55,590 nucleotides of DNA from Caldilineales bacterium (GTDB taxonomy: Bacteria; Chloroflexota; Anaerolineae; Caldilineales; Caldilineaceae): the NCBI GenBank assembly GCA_012271135.1, contig JAAXGZ010000017.1:1-55590 (forward strand), given 5' to 3'. Shown piece by piece: positions 7,050-15,667 of this stretch. The notes below the pieces were generated by a model. It saw nothing but the letters and a program-made list of their open reading frames with translations, ran no database searches and had not been told where the DNA came from. The stretch's first letter is position 1, and every line of letters begins with the position of its first letter. The position numbers and the translations under genes were made by a program.

Positions 7050-9743
7050 ATGGACATATATCGCACCGCGGAAGGCAAGCGTCTGGTCCAATACCATCGC
7101 CGGCGGGCCAACTGGAAGCATTGGGGACCCTTTGTCAGCGACCGGGCCTGGGGAACGGTACGCGAGGACTACAGCGCGAACGGGGATGCCTGGACTTCGT
7201 TCACCCACGATATGGCCCGCAGCAGGGCGTTTCGCTGGAACGAGGACGGCCTGGCCGGCTTTTGTGACCGCTATCAGTTCCTGTGCCTGTCCCTGGCGCT
7301 TTGGAACGGCAACGACCCGATCCTCAAGGAACGGCTGTTCGGTCTGTCGGGCCCCGAGGGCAACCACGGCGAGGACGTGAAGGAAACCTATTTCCACCTC
7401 GACGGTACCCCGACCCACAGTTGGATGCGGATGTTGTATCGCTACCCGCAGGCGGCGTTCCCCTACGCTGAACTGGTGGAGGAAAATAGCCGTCGAACCT
7501 TCTACGACGATGAATACGAACTGGAGGACACGGGTGTCTTTGCGGACGGCCGCTACTTTGACGTTTACATAACCTGGTTCAAGGTTCGCGTTGAGGATCT
7601 TTGTTGCGAAGTCAAGGTTGTCAACCGCGGACCTGAAGCAGCTGCTTGCACTGTGTTGCCACAGGCCACGTTCCGCAATACTTGGTCATGGGGATACCCC
7701 GCGGGGCCCATCGGCCGGGTGCGCACCATGCCCCGGCTGGCACTTGAGCCGCAGGCGCCCCGCGGGAGTTCGGCGGTGCGGGTCAGCCATGAAGTCCTCG
7801 GCGACTACCTGTTGTACGTCCAGCACCCGGACGAAATTCTGTTTACGGACAACGAGACCAATACGGAGCGCCTGTACCGGGTACCCAACGCCACGCCCTG
7901 GGTCAGGGATGCCTTCCATCGGCATGTCGTGGACGGGGAACCGGAGGCGGTGAATCCCGCAGCCTTTGGGACCAGAATGGCTAGTGTTCACCGACTGGCC
8001 ATTCCCTCAGGGGAAAGTCGCATTGTCCGGTTTCGGCTGTCGCGGGAGGTGCGCAAGCAGCCGTTCGTCATCTTTGAGCGCAACAAGGAAAGGCGTCGAC
8101 GGGACGCCGACGAGTTCTATGCAGCCGTACAGCGCGACCTCACGGAAGACGAAGACCGGACCATTCAGCGCCGCGCGCTGGCCGGCTTGATGTGGTCCAA
8201 GCAGTTCTACTACTTCGACGTGAGTCAGTGGCTGGATGGGGACCCGGAGGAACCCAAACCGCCGCCGGCGCGCCGCCAAGGACGGAACCGGGACTGGCGG
8301 CACCTGCACAACTTCGACATCGTGTCGATGCCCGACAAGTGGGAGTACCCTTGGTATGCGGTGTGGGACCTAGCCTTCCACTGCGTGCCGCTGACGCGCG
8401 TGGACCCGGACTTTGCCAAGCGGCAACTCGAGCTGGTTACCCGCGAGTGGTACATCCATCCTAACGGCCAACTGCCGGCCTACGAGTGGAACTTCGGGGA
8501 TGTCAACCCGCCGGTGCATGCCTGGGGGACGTGGAGAGTATTTCGGATGGATGCCGCAGCGACCGGCAAACCGGACCTCGGATTCCTCAAGGGCGTGTTT
8601 CACAAGTTACTGCTGAACTTCACCTGGTGGGTCAACCGCAAGGATGCCGACGGCAACAACGTGTTCTCGGGGGGCTTTCTGGGACTGGACAACATCAGCC
8701 TGTTCGACCGCAGCAAGGGACTCCCGGCCGGAGGGCAGCTGGCACAAGCGGACGGTACGGCCTGGATGGGGTTCTACGCGCTTGAGATGATGAAGATCGC
8801 GCTCTACTTGGCAAGCACGGACAGCTCCTACCTGGGACTTGCCACCAAGTTCTACGAACATTTCCTGCGGATCGCATTTGCCGTCAACGGCTCCAATGAA
8901 ACCGGGTTGGACATGTGGAACGAGGAGGACGGGTTCTTCTACGATGTCCTGCACATGCCCGACGGATCGGTCCATCCGCTCAAGGTCAGGTCCATGGTGG
9001 GCCTGATACCGCTGTTTGCCGTCGCCTCGCTTGAGCACCTCGAACACGGGAATGACGATGGCCCGATCGGACCACACATGGTTACGTTCCTGAGACGGGC
9101 TGCCATGTTCCACCAGTACTGGTCGGATCTGGCCTCAACCATCAGCACGGTTGATGTGGAGGAAGACCATCACCGCCACACGATGTTTGCCTTGGTGTCC
9201 CCCTCTCGCCTGCGCCGCATCCTGGAGCGCGTCCTGTCCGAGGACGAGTTCCTGTCGCCCTATGGGATTCGCTCGCTGTCCAAGGCCCACGCCGACGAGC
9301 CGGTTACGCTGATGCTGGACGGAACCGTGTTCGGAATTGGATACGAACCGGGCGAGTCCCGATCCCACCTGTATGGCGGCAATTCCAATTGGCGTGGCCC
9401 CGTTTGGTTTCCCATCAACTACCTCCTGATTGAAGCGCTGGAGCGTTTCCACGAGGTTCTGGGCGGAGCCTTCACCGTGGAGTGTCCCACCGGGTCGGGA
9501 CAGATCATGAACCTCGAGGCGGTTGCCCAGGAACTGTCCCGGCGTCTTGCGAGCCTGTTTCGGGACGGTCCCGACGGCAGGCGCCCGTATCAGGTTGGTA
9601 CAAGTCCGGATGCCGGTTCGGATCCGCTGCTGTTCCATGAGTACTTCGATGGCGACACAGGCAGGGGTTTGGGTGCAAGCCATCAAACCGGATGGACTGC
9701 GCTCGTAACCGAACTGGTGCAACGGTCAGAAGGCGCATCGTAG
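7050..9743 (+). CDS. Glucosidase, GH63-like / MGH1-like (alpha/alpha)6 glycoside hydrolase
   Basis: 897-residue cytoplasmic glycosidase closely resembling the large bacterial proteins annotated as glucosidase (about 880-900 residues). The N-terminus shows the family block RRANWKHWGPFVSDRAWG followed by TVREDYSANGDAW; later come ILKERLFGLSGPEGNHGEDVKE and PTHSWM, all diagnostic. The C-terminal (alpha/alpha)6 barrel carries YAVWDLAFH and NSNWRGPVWFPINYLLIEAL, where the GH63-type acidic catalytic residues sit. An open frame extends upstream to 6828, but residue similarity begins only at the ATG at 7050, so I start there even though no strong Shine-Dalgarno is seen. No signal peptide. It is divergent from the MFS/Gfo-Idh/aldolase operon, and co-location suggests that it liberates glucose from an imported oligosaccharide or compatible-solute-like glucoside. 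Confidence 0.93.
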   Translation: MDIYRTAEGKRLVQYHRRRANWKHWGPFVSDRAWGTVREDYSANGDAWTSFTHDMARSRAFRWNEDGLAGFCDRYQFLCLSLALWNGNDPILKERLFGLSGPEGNHGEDVKETYFHLDGTPTHSWMRMLYRYPQAAFPYAELVEENSRRTFYDDEYELEDTGVFADGRYFDVYITWFKVRVEDLCCEVKVVNRGPEAAACTVLPQATFRNTWSWGYPAGPIGRVRTMPRLALEPQAPRGSSAVRVSHEVLGDYLLYVQHPDEILFTDNETNTERLYRVPNATPWVRDAFHRHVVDGEPEAVNPAAFGTRMASVHRLAIPSGESRIVRFRLSREVRKQPFVIFERNKERRRRDADEFYAAVQRDLTEDEDRTIQRRALAGLMWSKQFYYFDVSQWLDGDPEEPKPPPARRQGRNRDWRHLHNFDIVSMPDKWEYPWYAVWDLAFHCVPLTRVDPDFAKRQLELVTREWYIHPNGQLPAYEWNFGDVNPPVHAWGTWRVFRMDAAATGKPDLGFLKGVFHKLLLNFTWWVNRKDADGNNVFSGGFLGLDNISLFDRSKGLPAGGQLAQADGTAWMGFYALEMMKIALYLASTDSSYLGLATKFYEHFLRIAFAVNGSNETGLDMWNEEDGFFYDVLHMPDGSVHPLKVRSMVGLIPLFAVASLEHLEHGNDDGPIGPHMVTFLRRAAMFHQYWSDLASTISTVDVEEDHHRHTMFALVSPSRLRRILERVLSEDEFLSPYGIRSLSKAHADEPVTLMLDGTVFGIGYEPGESRSHLYGGNSNWRGPVWFPINYLLIEALERFHEVLGGAFTVECPTGSGQIMNLEAVAQELSRRLASLFRDGPDGRRPYQVGTSPDAGSDPLLFHEYFDGDTGRGLGASHQTGWTALVTELVQRSEGAS

Positions 9744-10000
9744 GGCTGGTTCTGGCAAGTTGGAACCGGTGATTGGCCGGGACGGCCACCCCATCCGCCG
9801 GGCCGTTCGGGCTTGGTGGTTTCGGGGACAACGACAGATCCGCGGGGTCGGCCCCGGGGGCAAACGACAGGTATGTTTGGGCAGCGCCGGGACGTCAATA
9901 GCGATATTTTGTTATGGTGTGCCTCAGGCAAAATTCTCAGAGAACCTTTACCGGGGTTTCTGGGAGCGGACAATTACCAAGGGGAGAAAAAGGCAGGACC
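9744..10000. other. Intergenic region between glucosidase and tri-Cache gene
   Basis: No coding sequence is supported. A possible weak -10 (TATGGT, around 9914-9919) precedes the secreted protein gene, and AAGGCAGGACC immediately before 10001 is its likely ribosome binding site. Confidence 0.4.
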
Positions 10001-11401
10001 ATGGTTAACACATTGCAGAGGTTTGGGCAGGCGATTGCCGTTGCGGCCGCATTTCTGGTATTGATGTCTGTCCCTTCTCTGGCGGTGGACGACTATGACT
10101 GCAACACAATCTCGATTGGCCGGCTGGGTGCCCTTCAGGCCCGTGCGGCGCTGGTGAACTTCGTTCGGTGTGCCGAACAGCATGTGTCCGACGTGGGCTG
10201 GACGCAGGCGGAGGCCGACTTCCACAACGATCCCAAGTGGAAGGATGGCGCCATGTATTTGTTTGCCATCGACACCGATGGTTATCTCATTTTCAGTGCA
10301 GGTGGTCTATCGGCACCGGGCGACGCCAACGACAGTCCCGACCGTGTCGATGAGGACGGCAAAATGCACCGCCGGCGCATGGTGTACACCGCGGGTACGT
10401 TCGGGAGCGGCTTTGTTACCTATCGCTTCGGCAATCCCGTTACCGGCGAGAGTTCCCCTAAAGTCTCCTATGTGGTGTCGGTTCGGGAGCCTCACGGGGA
10501 GCGAAGTGCCATCCTGGGTGCCGGTTTCTATCCTGTTGCGGCTCCGGGCACCTGCAGTCCCGCCCGTGTTCGTGCCAGCCTTGTCTACACGCGGACCGAC
10601 GTCGAGCAATTCGTCCGGTGCGCGGAACTGGAACTCAAGCAGCGCGGCCTGGTTGCCCTTCACGACTTGGGCTCGAATGCGCGGTGGACCTCCGGTCTCG
10701 TCTACATTTTCCTGCTGGACCGCGCGTCCCTGTACGCAATCGTTCACCCCACGCTTGAAGGGCAGGATCTCGGGGACTTGGTCGATTCGACCGGATTCAA
10801 ATTTGTTGAAGAGATGGCGGACATTACCGAACACTACGGCGACGGGTACACGTACTATGAGTTCATCAACCCCGCAACCGGTGCGACGGAACCCAAGATC
10901 AGCTATGTCAGGAACGTCAAAATCGACGGTTTCGACTACATTTTGGGAGCCGGCCTTTATGTTGCCGCCGGCAAGGCCTGTCTCGACATGCCGGCTGCCA
11001 GGGATGTGGACACCAGGGCCGAATTGGAACTGTTTGTCTCCTGCGCAGCCGACATGGTGGCGACCAGAGGCACGAACGCCTTTGACCTTCTGCTGAACCA
11101 TCCCACCTGGATTGAGGGTTCAACCTACATCTTCGTCGTCAACCAGCAGTGCGTCAGCATTGTGTATCCGCTGGAATACCGGGCGGACGCAAACGACTGC
11201 AGCGATGTGGATGCCGATGGCACCTTGTTGAACCAAAACATCAAGGACATCGCCAACAGCGAGGCAGGCAAAGGGTTTACGAGCTACATTTGGCAAAACC
11301 CGGCCACAGGCAAGGAAGAGCGCAAGACTTCGTACGTCGTGGGCGTTGAGTTGGACGGCGAGATCGTTGCGGTCGGGGCCGGTCTGTACGGGTTGGAATA
11401 G
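10001..11401 (+). CDS. Secreted protein with three tandem Cache-like domains
   Basis: 466 residues. A signal peptide covers about residues 1-28 (hydrophobic AIAVAAAFLVLMSVP, cleavage near SLA-VDD). The mature part is three repeats of roughly 125-140 residues (about 40-180, 190-325 and 340-466). Each has a helix with F(V)xCAE/A, a strand YxFxxDxxG-like, and the end motif NPxTGxxxxKxSYV followed by GAG(L/F)Y. These match the sCache_2-type small-molecule sensor fold normally found as the extracytoplasmic part of chemoreceptors and histidine kinases. Here there is no transmembrane anchor and no output domain, so the protein would be soluble outside the membrane. Each repeat starts with a Cys in the first helix (VRCAE, VRCAE, VSCAA), and the extra cysteines suggest disulfides. 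It is a single-gene unit with its own terminator. Function is unknown: a ligand-binding or scavenging protein is a reasonable guess. Confidence 0.8.
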   Translation: MVNTLQRFGQAIAVAAAFLVLMSVPSLAVDDYDCNTISIGRLGALQARAALVNFVRCAEQHVSDVGWTQAEADFHNDPKWKDGAMYLFAIDTDGYLIFSAGGLSAPGDANDSPDRVDEDGKMHRRRMVYTAGTFGSGFVTYRFGNPVTGESSPKVSYVVSVREPHGERSAILGAGFYPVAAPGTCSPARVRASLVYTRTDVEQFVRCAELELKQRGLVALHDLGSNARWTSGLVYIFLLDRASLYAIVHPTLEGQDLGDLVDSTGFKFVEEMADITEHYGDGYTYYEFINPATGATEPKISYVRNVKIDGFDYILGAGLYVAAGKACLDMPAARDVDTRAELELFVSCAADMVATRGTNAFDLLLNHPTWIEGSTYIFVVNQQCVSIVYPLEYRADANDCSDVDADGTLLNQNIKDIANSEAGKGFTSYIWQNPATGKEERKTSYVVGVELDGEIVAVGAGLYGLE

Positions 11402-11457
11402 CGGGACCGCCCCGTTCACTGAACTCATCCGTCGGGTGACGGGCATGAGCGCCGGGA

Positions 11458-11490
11458 AGAGCCGGCCGATTACCGGCCGGCTCTCCCTTT
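11458..11490 (+). terminator. Rho-independent terminator after the tri-Cache gene
   Basis: AGAGCCGGCC (11458-11467) pairs perfectly with GGCCGGCTCT (11475-11484) around a 7-nt loop and is followed by CCCTTT. It lies 57 nt past the stop codon. The T-run is short but the 10 bp GC-rich stem is strong. Confidence 0.75.
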
Positions 11491-11659
11491 CCACACGTAT
11501 TGCGCCTGTGTTGCAACGACTGCAGCGTAGGTGGCAGGACAGCTCGGGAAGCCGGCTCTGGAGCAGGTTGGAATATCCAGGCCACAGACTGGCAGGCGGG
11601 GGCCCGATCCCTAGGTGCTGCGGCCGCCACAAGGTCTCACACGGCAACCATACAGGGGG

Positions 11660-12517
11660 TCAATCTTCGGGCTGGCGGTAGTCGTCGGCAACGGCCTGAT
11701 CCCAGTCCGCGCTCACCCGGTCGGCCAGCTCGGTCAACCTGGCAGGCAGTGTCCAGGTTGCCGTCAGTTCGCGGCAAACCTTGCTGCCGGCGTCGGTCAG
11801 CCGCGAGACGGTCCGGGGCCAGTTCGGGTCCCGGCTCCAGGCCAGGACGGTTCTCCAGTCCCAGTCGGCATGGTTCTCCAGCCACTTGCTGGTGCCGGCC
11901 AGTCCGTAGATGCCCATATGCATGAGACTGCCGGGATCGCGGTGGGTGGCGGCGATGAACTGGAGGCGTAGCAAGTCGCAGATCGAGTAGCGGATGCCCG
12001 TCCATATGGCTAGGTCCTGTTTGCGGATCAATCCCCGCCTGTGTTTGTGGATGGTGACCCAGAACAGTTCCACGGTGTCGGCGACTTCATCGGCGGTTGC
12101 GGTTTGCGGAGCCCATGCCGATGACGGTTTCAGGCCCTCAAGGTCGGCAGGCGGCCACTTTCTGCCATCCAATCGGGTCCACTGTCCCGTGTCGGCAGAC
12201 TCGATGTCGGTTCGGCACACAAGGTCCAGCATGGTGCCGTCCGTTAGGAGCATGTTGTGGAGCCATAGGTGCGGTCCCAGATTGATTTGCTTCAGGGCCA
12301 GGGGTGGCGCCCCCAACAACCCGGCCAAGATGGTCGGGCTTAGAAAATCGGAGAAGTTGCGCGCCACGGCGACTTGCAGGTCCACGTCGCTGTAGCGATC
12401 TCCCTGTCCGCGGCCCAGACTGCCCGACAGGTACACCTCGTCGACGAAGTCCAAGCGGAGCAGGCGCCCGACAAGGTCCGGCAGGATGGCAAGCTGAGGC
12501 AGTGCGGTCTTGTCCAT
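11660..12517 (-). CDS. Nucleotidyltransferase-fold protein (adenylyltransferase-like)
   Basis: 285 residues. Near the N-terminus (about 28-48) is the Pol-beta-like nucleotidyltransferase motif: SGSLGRGQGDRYSDVDLQV, that is GS followed by D-x-D metal ligands. A third acidic strand is at MLDLVC. The C-terminal half is helical and resembles the substrate-binding region of aminoglycoside adenylyltransferase-like proteins (DLAIWTGIRYSICDLLRLQFIAATH). The substrate is unknown; small molecules or tRNA/protein AMPylation are all possible in this superfamily. The open frame reaches 12856, but homologous-looking sequence starts at the ATG at 12517. No clear ribosome binding site is present there. The gene is convergent with the tri-Cache gene and divergent from the PAC2 gene. 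Confidence 0.75.
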   Translation of the reverse strand: MDKTALPQLAILPDLVGRLLRLDFVDEVYLSGSLGRGQGDRYSDVDLQVAVARNFSDFLSPTILAGLLGAPPLALKQINLGPHLWLHNMLLTDGTMLDLVCRTDIESADTGQWTRLDGRKWPPADLEGLKPSSAWAPQTATADEVADTVELFWVTIHKHRRGLIRKQDLAIWTGIRYSICDLLRLQFIAATHRDPGSLMHMGIYGLAGTSKWLENHADWDWRTVLAWSRDPNWPRTVSRLTDAGSKVCRELTATWTLPARLTELADRVSADWDQAVADDYRQPED

Positions 12518-12900
12518 GGAGGGTTGTGGATTCGAGTTGGAGTAGAGATGCAGTATTGTGTCCGAGCGATCGGTCAGGGTAAAGCCTCGGTCCGAGGCTT
12601 TGAGTGGTAAACGCACGGACCGGGCCAGGATGCATACGGGGACGGGACGTGGGCGGAAGCCAACGCACCAACTGACTGCGTCCTTGACGGCAACCGACTG
12701 CACACCGTGGGCGCCGACGGGGAGGGTAGATACCGCTCTCGATCCGACCTGAACCCGCTGGGCTATACTGCAACCGCTTGAATGCCGGCACGGGCGGAGT
12801 CCTCCGGGTCCGCCGCCAAGTTGGATGCCCGACGGGCGGGAACATGATTCAGGCATGTTGCAACCTCAAGGCAGGGGTTTACAAAAGCCTGGAGATCTGG
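12518..12900. other. Divergent intergenic region, nucleotidyltransferase / PAC2
   Basis: No gene seen. TATACT at 12774-12779 on the plus strand could be the -10 of the PAC2 operon (no convincing -35), and GGAG at about 12890-12893 is the ribosome binding site that fixes the PAC2 start. Two open frames cross this segment but show no recognisable similarity. Confidence 0.4.
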
Positions 12901-13845
12901 ATGGCCAACTCGTTTGAAATCTGGGATGTGCCCGAGTCCGCCGAGGTCTTCGCGGTGGCCGGCTGGGAGCAGTGGGCCAATGCAGGATCGGTATCGTCCG
13001 ATTTGCCACAGTATCTGGTCGACCATCTGGAGGCCCGACGCATCGGACGGCTGCTGGACAAGGGGAACTATCTGTTTCAGCTGCCCGGCACGCATGATTT
13101 GATGCGCCCCCAAATCGAATTTGACGACGGCTTCGCGAGCAAGGTCCAGCGGCCGTACAACGACATTTACTTCACGGGGGAAGGCGACCGCGGCCTGGTG
13201 ATTTTCCAAGGTACCGAACCCCACATTGACGTGGACCGGTACGCGCAGGCCTTTTTCGATGCCATGCGCCACATGCGCGTGAGTCGCGTGGTCGGGCTGG
13301 GCGGGGTCTACGGAGCCATGCCCTTCCGGCGCGATCGCATGGTGTCGTGTTCCTTCAGCCTGCCCCGCATGCGTCAGGAACTGGACACGTATGCCGTGTC
13401 CTACTCCAACTACAAGGGGGGCGCATCGCTGGGCAGCTACCTGTCGGCCACAGCCTTCGAACGGGAAGTGGAGTACTGCAACTTCTACTCCATGGTCCCA
13501 GCCTACGACTTCTCGCAGTTGAACCTGTCGGAGCAGGGCATGCGGGTGGAGTTCGACTTCCGGGCGTGGCATGAACTGATGCGCCGCGTCAACGCGATGT
13601 TCAAACTGCGCATTGATCTGTCGGACCTTGAGGAGAAGAGCTTCAAGTTGACGCAGTCCCTGACGGACAAGGTCGAACAACTCAGCGCCAAGTCCGGCCA
13701 TGAACAGCTCGCGCGCTACTTCGATCGGCTGGATGAGGAGTTCGAGGAGAACTCATTCCTGCCCTACGAGCAGGTGTGGAAGAGCGAACTGGGCCAGATC
13801 CTGGACGACCTCGAAAGCGACGATCCGCCGGAACCGACCCCCTGA
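12901..13845 (+). CDS. PAC2 family protein (proteasome assembly chaperone-like)
   Basis: 314 residues of the PAC2 / COG2047-like family found in Actinobacteria, Chloroflexota and Archaea. Conserved blocks are present in order: AGWEQWANAGSVSS (about 20-33), a GNYLFQLPGTHDLMRP block, LVIFQGTEPHIDVDRYAQAFFDA, VVGLGGVYGAMPF and YDFSQL, then a C-terminal helical/coiled segment (LSDLEEKSFKLTQSLTDKVEQL). Eukaryotic PAC2 proteins chaperone proteasome alpha-rings, but the bacterial function is not established. The ATG at 12901 is preceded by GGAG with 7-nt spacing; an earlier in-frame ATG at 12844 has none. It is followed after 14 nt by a phosphatase-like gene and then an MFS gene, all plus strand. 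No proteasome gene is in the window. Confidence 0.9.
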   Translation: MANSFEIWDVPESAEVFAVAGWEQWANAGSVSSDLPQYLVDHLEARRIGRLLDKGNYLFQLPGTHDLMRPQIEFDDGFASKVQRPYNDIYFTGEGDRGLVIFQGTEPHIDVDRYAQAFFDAMRHMRVSRVVGLGGVYGAMPFRRDRMVSCSFSLPRMRQELDTYAVSYSNYKGGASLGSYLSATAFEREVEYCNFYSMVPAYDFSQLNLSEQGMRVEFDFRAWHELMRRVNAMFKLRIDLSDLEEKSFKLTQSLTDKVEQLSAKSGHEQLARYFDRLDEEFEENSFLPYEQVWKSELGQILDDLESDDPPEPTP

Positions 13846-13859
13846 TTGCTGCTGTTCCA

Positions 13860-14324
13860 ATGTGTTCTTCTCCTGCCGCGCCGCCTGCGGTGTTGTTCGT
13901 CTGCACCCTGAACTACTACCGCAGCCGGTTTGCCCACCTGTACTTCAACCATTTGGCCAAGGGAACCGGATTGCGTGCCGAGTCGCGTGGCCTGGTTGTG
14001 GATCGCAGCCGGATGCAGGGCATGTCCTACTACGCCGGCCAGGCCCTGCAGGTGGTCGGGGTTAACGTGACCGAGGGCGACAAGCGGGATCCGGTGCAGC
14101 TGACCGAGTTGGACATCCGGCAGGCCGGCCGGCTGATTGCCCTCTGCCGGTCCGAGCACGAACCGGTGGTCGCAGCCAGGTTTCCCAACTATCGGGACAA
14201 ATTCGAGTATTGGGACGTGTTGGACATCGATGCACGGCACACCAATGCCGCACTGGGCCGCGATTGCCGGCGGCAGGTGGAACGGTTGTGGATGGACCTG
14301 TGTAGGGACGTCGGCATCGGTTAG
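13860..14324 (+). CDS. Low-molecular-weight protein tyrosine phosphatase-like protein
   Basis: 154 residues, the normal size for the LMW-PTP / arsenate reductase fold. The P-loop is close to the N-terminus: VCTLNYYRSRF fits CxxNxxRS, with Cys and Arg in CX5R spacing. The usual C-terminal DP acid loop is not obvious (WDVLDIDARH is the nearest), so the catalytic acid may be shifted and dephosphorylation activity is not certain. Homologues with this YYRSRF-type loop are often just called LMW phosphatase-family proteins. It sits 14 nt after the PAC2 gene and about 83 nt before an MFS transporter gene, probably co-transcribed. The longer open frame starting at 13776 overlaps the PAC2 gene and is less likely. 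Confidence 0.8.
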   Translation: MCSSPAAPPAVLFVCTLNYYRSRFAHLYFNHLAKGTGLRAESRGLVVDRSRMQGMSYYAGQALQVVGVNVTEGDKRDPVQLTELDIRQAGRLIALCRSEHEPVVAARFPNYRDKFEYWDVLDIDARHTNAALGRDCRRQVERLWMDLCRDVGIG

Positions 14325-14407
14325 GCATCCAAATGCCGCCGGGCATCGGTGGGCGCCGACCCATCCTGTTGCCTGCGGCTGCACCTGGACCGCCCTTGGT
14401 TTGAAAC

Positions 14408-15658
14408 ATGGCCACGGTACTGAAGCTGCCCGTCGATTCCCTGCGTTCGTGGGGACGGGACCGCAAGGCGCACGGGATGATCGGACTGATGTCCTACTCC
14501 CACTTGGCCTTGGAAGGATGCCACCATTTTCTGCCAGTAATCGTGCCCTTGCTGGTGATAAACCTAGGTGTTGACTATGCCCGGATCGGAGCGCTTACGC
14601 TTGTAGCCCTGTCCGTTACCGCAGGCACCCAGCCTTGGTTCGGTTGGCTGGCGGACCGTTGGCAGCCCGAGTTGATAATCCCACTCAGCGTTGTTTGGGT
14701 CGGTTTGTGCATGGCCCTGTCCGGCATCATGCCGACGTTTGCGTGGCTGAGCATCGTTGTGGTCGCCGCAAGCCTGGGTTCCGCTGCGTTTCATCCTGCG
14801 GCCGCGGCCGTGGCACTGTCCATTGCAGTCCGCAATCCCGGCACGATGTTCTCCGTCTTTTCCCTTGGTGGCACGTTGGGCGTGGCTGTGTCTCCCCTGC
14901 TAATCAACTATCTGCTTCCAGCTTGGGGCCTGCCGGCTACCCTGTTGTACCTGCCGGTGGCACTCGTATCGGCTGGGGGCGTCTTCTTGGGATTGAAGGT
15001 GTTGGTGCCCGAGGCGGTGAAGGTTCGCAGGCTGTCCAAACGCAACGCCACAGACACCTCGGATCCGATCCCACGCACCGTCCTCGTGCTTCTGGGACTG
15101 CTGGTGCTGTCCACCATGACACGTTCATGGGTTTTGGGGGCCGTGTCCACCTATGTCCCGGCGTGGGTTTTGGACAAGTTCGGCAACTCGACGCTGGGAG
15201 GCGAGCTTCTGGCCCTGTCCGCGTTGATGGGCGCGTTTGGCAACTTTGTGGGAGGCTACGCCGCGGATCGAATTTCCGGATGGAAAGTCCTGGCTGTGGC
15301 GTTGGCCGGGGTTGCGCTGGCCCTATGGGTAGTGGTCCGCGTGCCCGTCTGGGCCCTGCTTCCCTGCATCGGCGTCTTCGGCTTTGCCTTGGGTGCCACC
15401 CTTCCTGTGCCGGTTTTACTGGCCCGCAGGCTCATCCCGACCCGAACCGGTCTGGCGGCGGCTCTGATTATGGGACTGGGTTGGGTTCCCTCGGGCATTG
15501 GCGCCGGGCTGGCTGGCTGGACCGCGGACCGGTTCGGGCTTCAGGCCGCTCTGGATCCACTGGCCCTGTATCCCCTTGCCGGTGTGGGTGTCCTTGCGGT
15601 CTTTGCCTGGCTGGCTCGGATGTGGGACATCCCGGTCCTGCGGCCCGTCAAGCAGTAA
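14408..15658 (+). CDS. MFS transporter, Fsr-like
   Basis: 416-residue inner-membrane permease with about 12 membrane segments. N-terminal half features such as SYSHLALEGCHHFLPVIVPLLV, a loop FGWLADRWQP, and GSAAFHPAAAAVA are reminiscent of the fosmidomycin-resistance (Fsr) type of major facilitator, which exports small organic molecules. Third gene of a plus-strand group with the PAC2 and phosphatase-like genes. It converges with a minus-strand gene ending 9 nt later, with no terminator visible in between. Substrate unknown. Confidence 0.87.
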   Translation: MATVLKLPVDSLRSWGRDRKAHGMIGLMSYSHLALEGCHHFLPVIVPLLVINLGVDYARIGALTLVALSVTAGTQPWFGWLADRWQPELIIPLSVVWVGLCMALSGIMPTFAWLSIVVVAASLGSAAFHPAAAAVALSIAVRNPGTMFSVFSLGGTLGVAVSPLLINYLLPAWGLPATLLYLPVALVSAGGVFLGLKVLVPEAVKVRRLSKRNATDTSDPIPRTVLVLLGLLVLSTMTRSWVLGAVSTYVPAWVLDKFGNSTLGGELLALSALMGAFGNFVGGYAADRISGWKVLAVALAGVALALWVVVRVPVWALLPCIGVFGFALGATLPVPVLLARRLIPTRTGLAAALIMGLGWVPSGIGAGLAGWTADRFGLQAALDPLALYPLAGVGVLAVFAWLARMWDIPVLRPVKQ

Positions 15659-15667
15659 AACCGCAGG

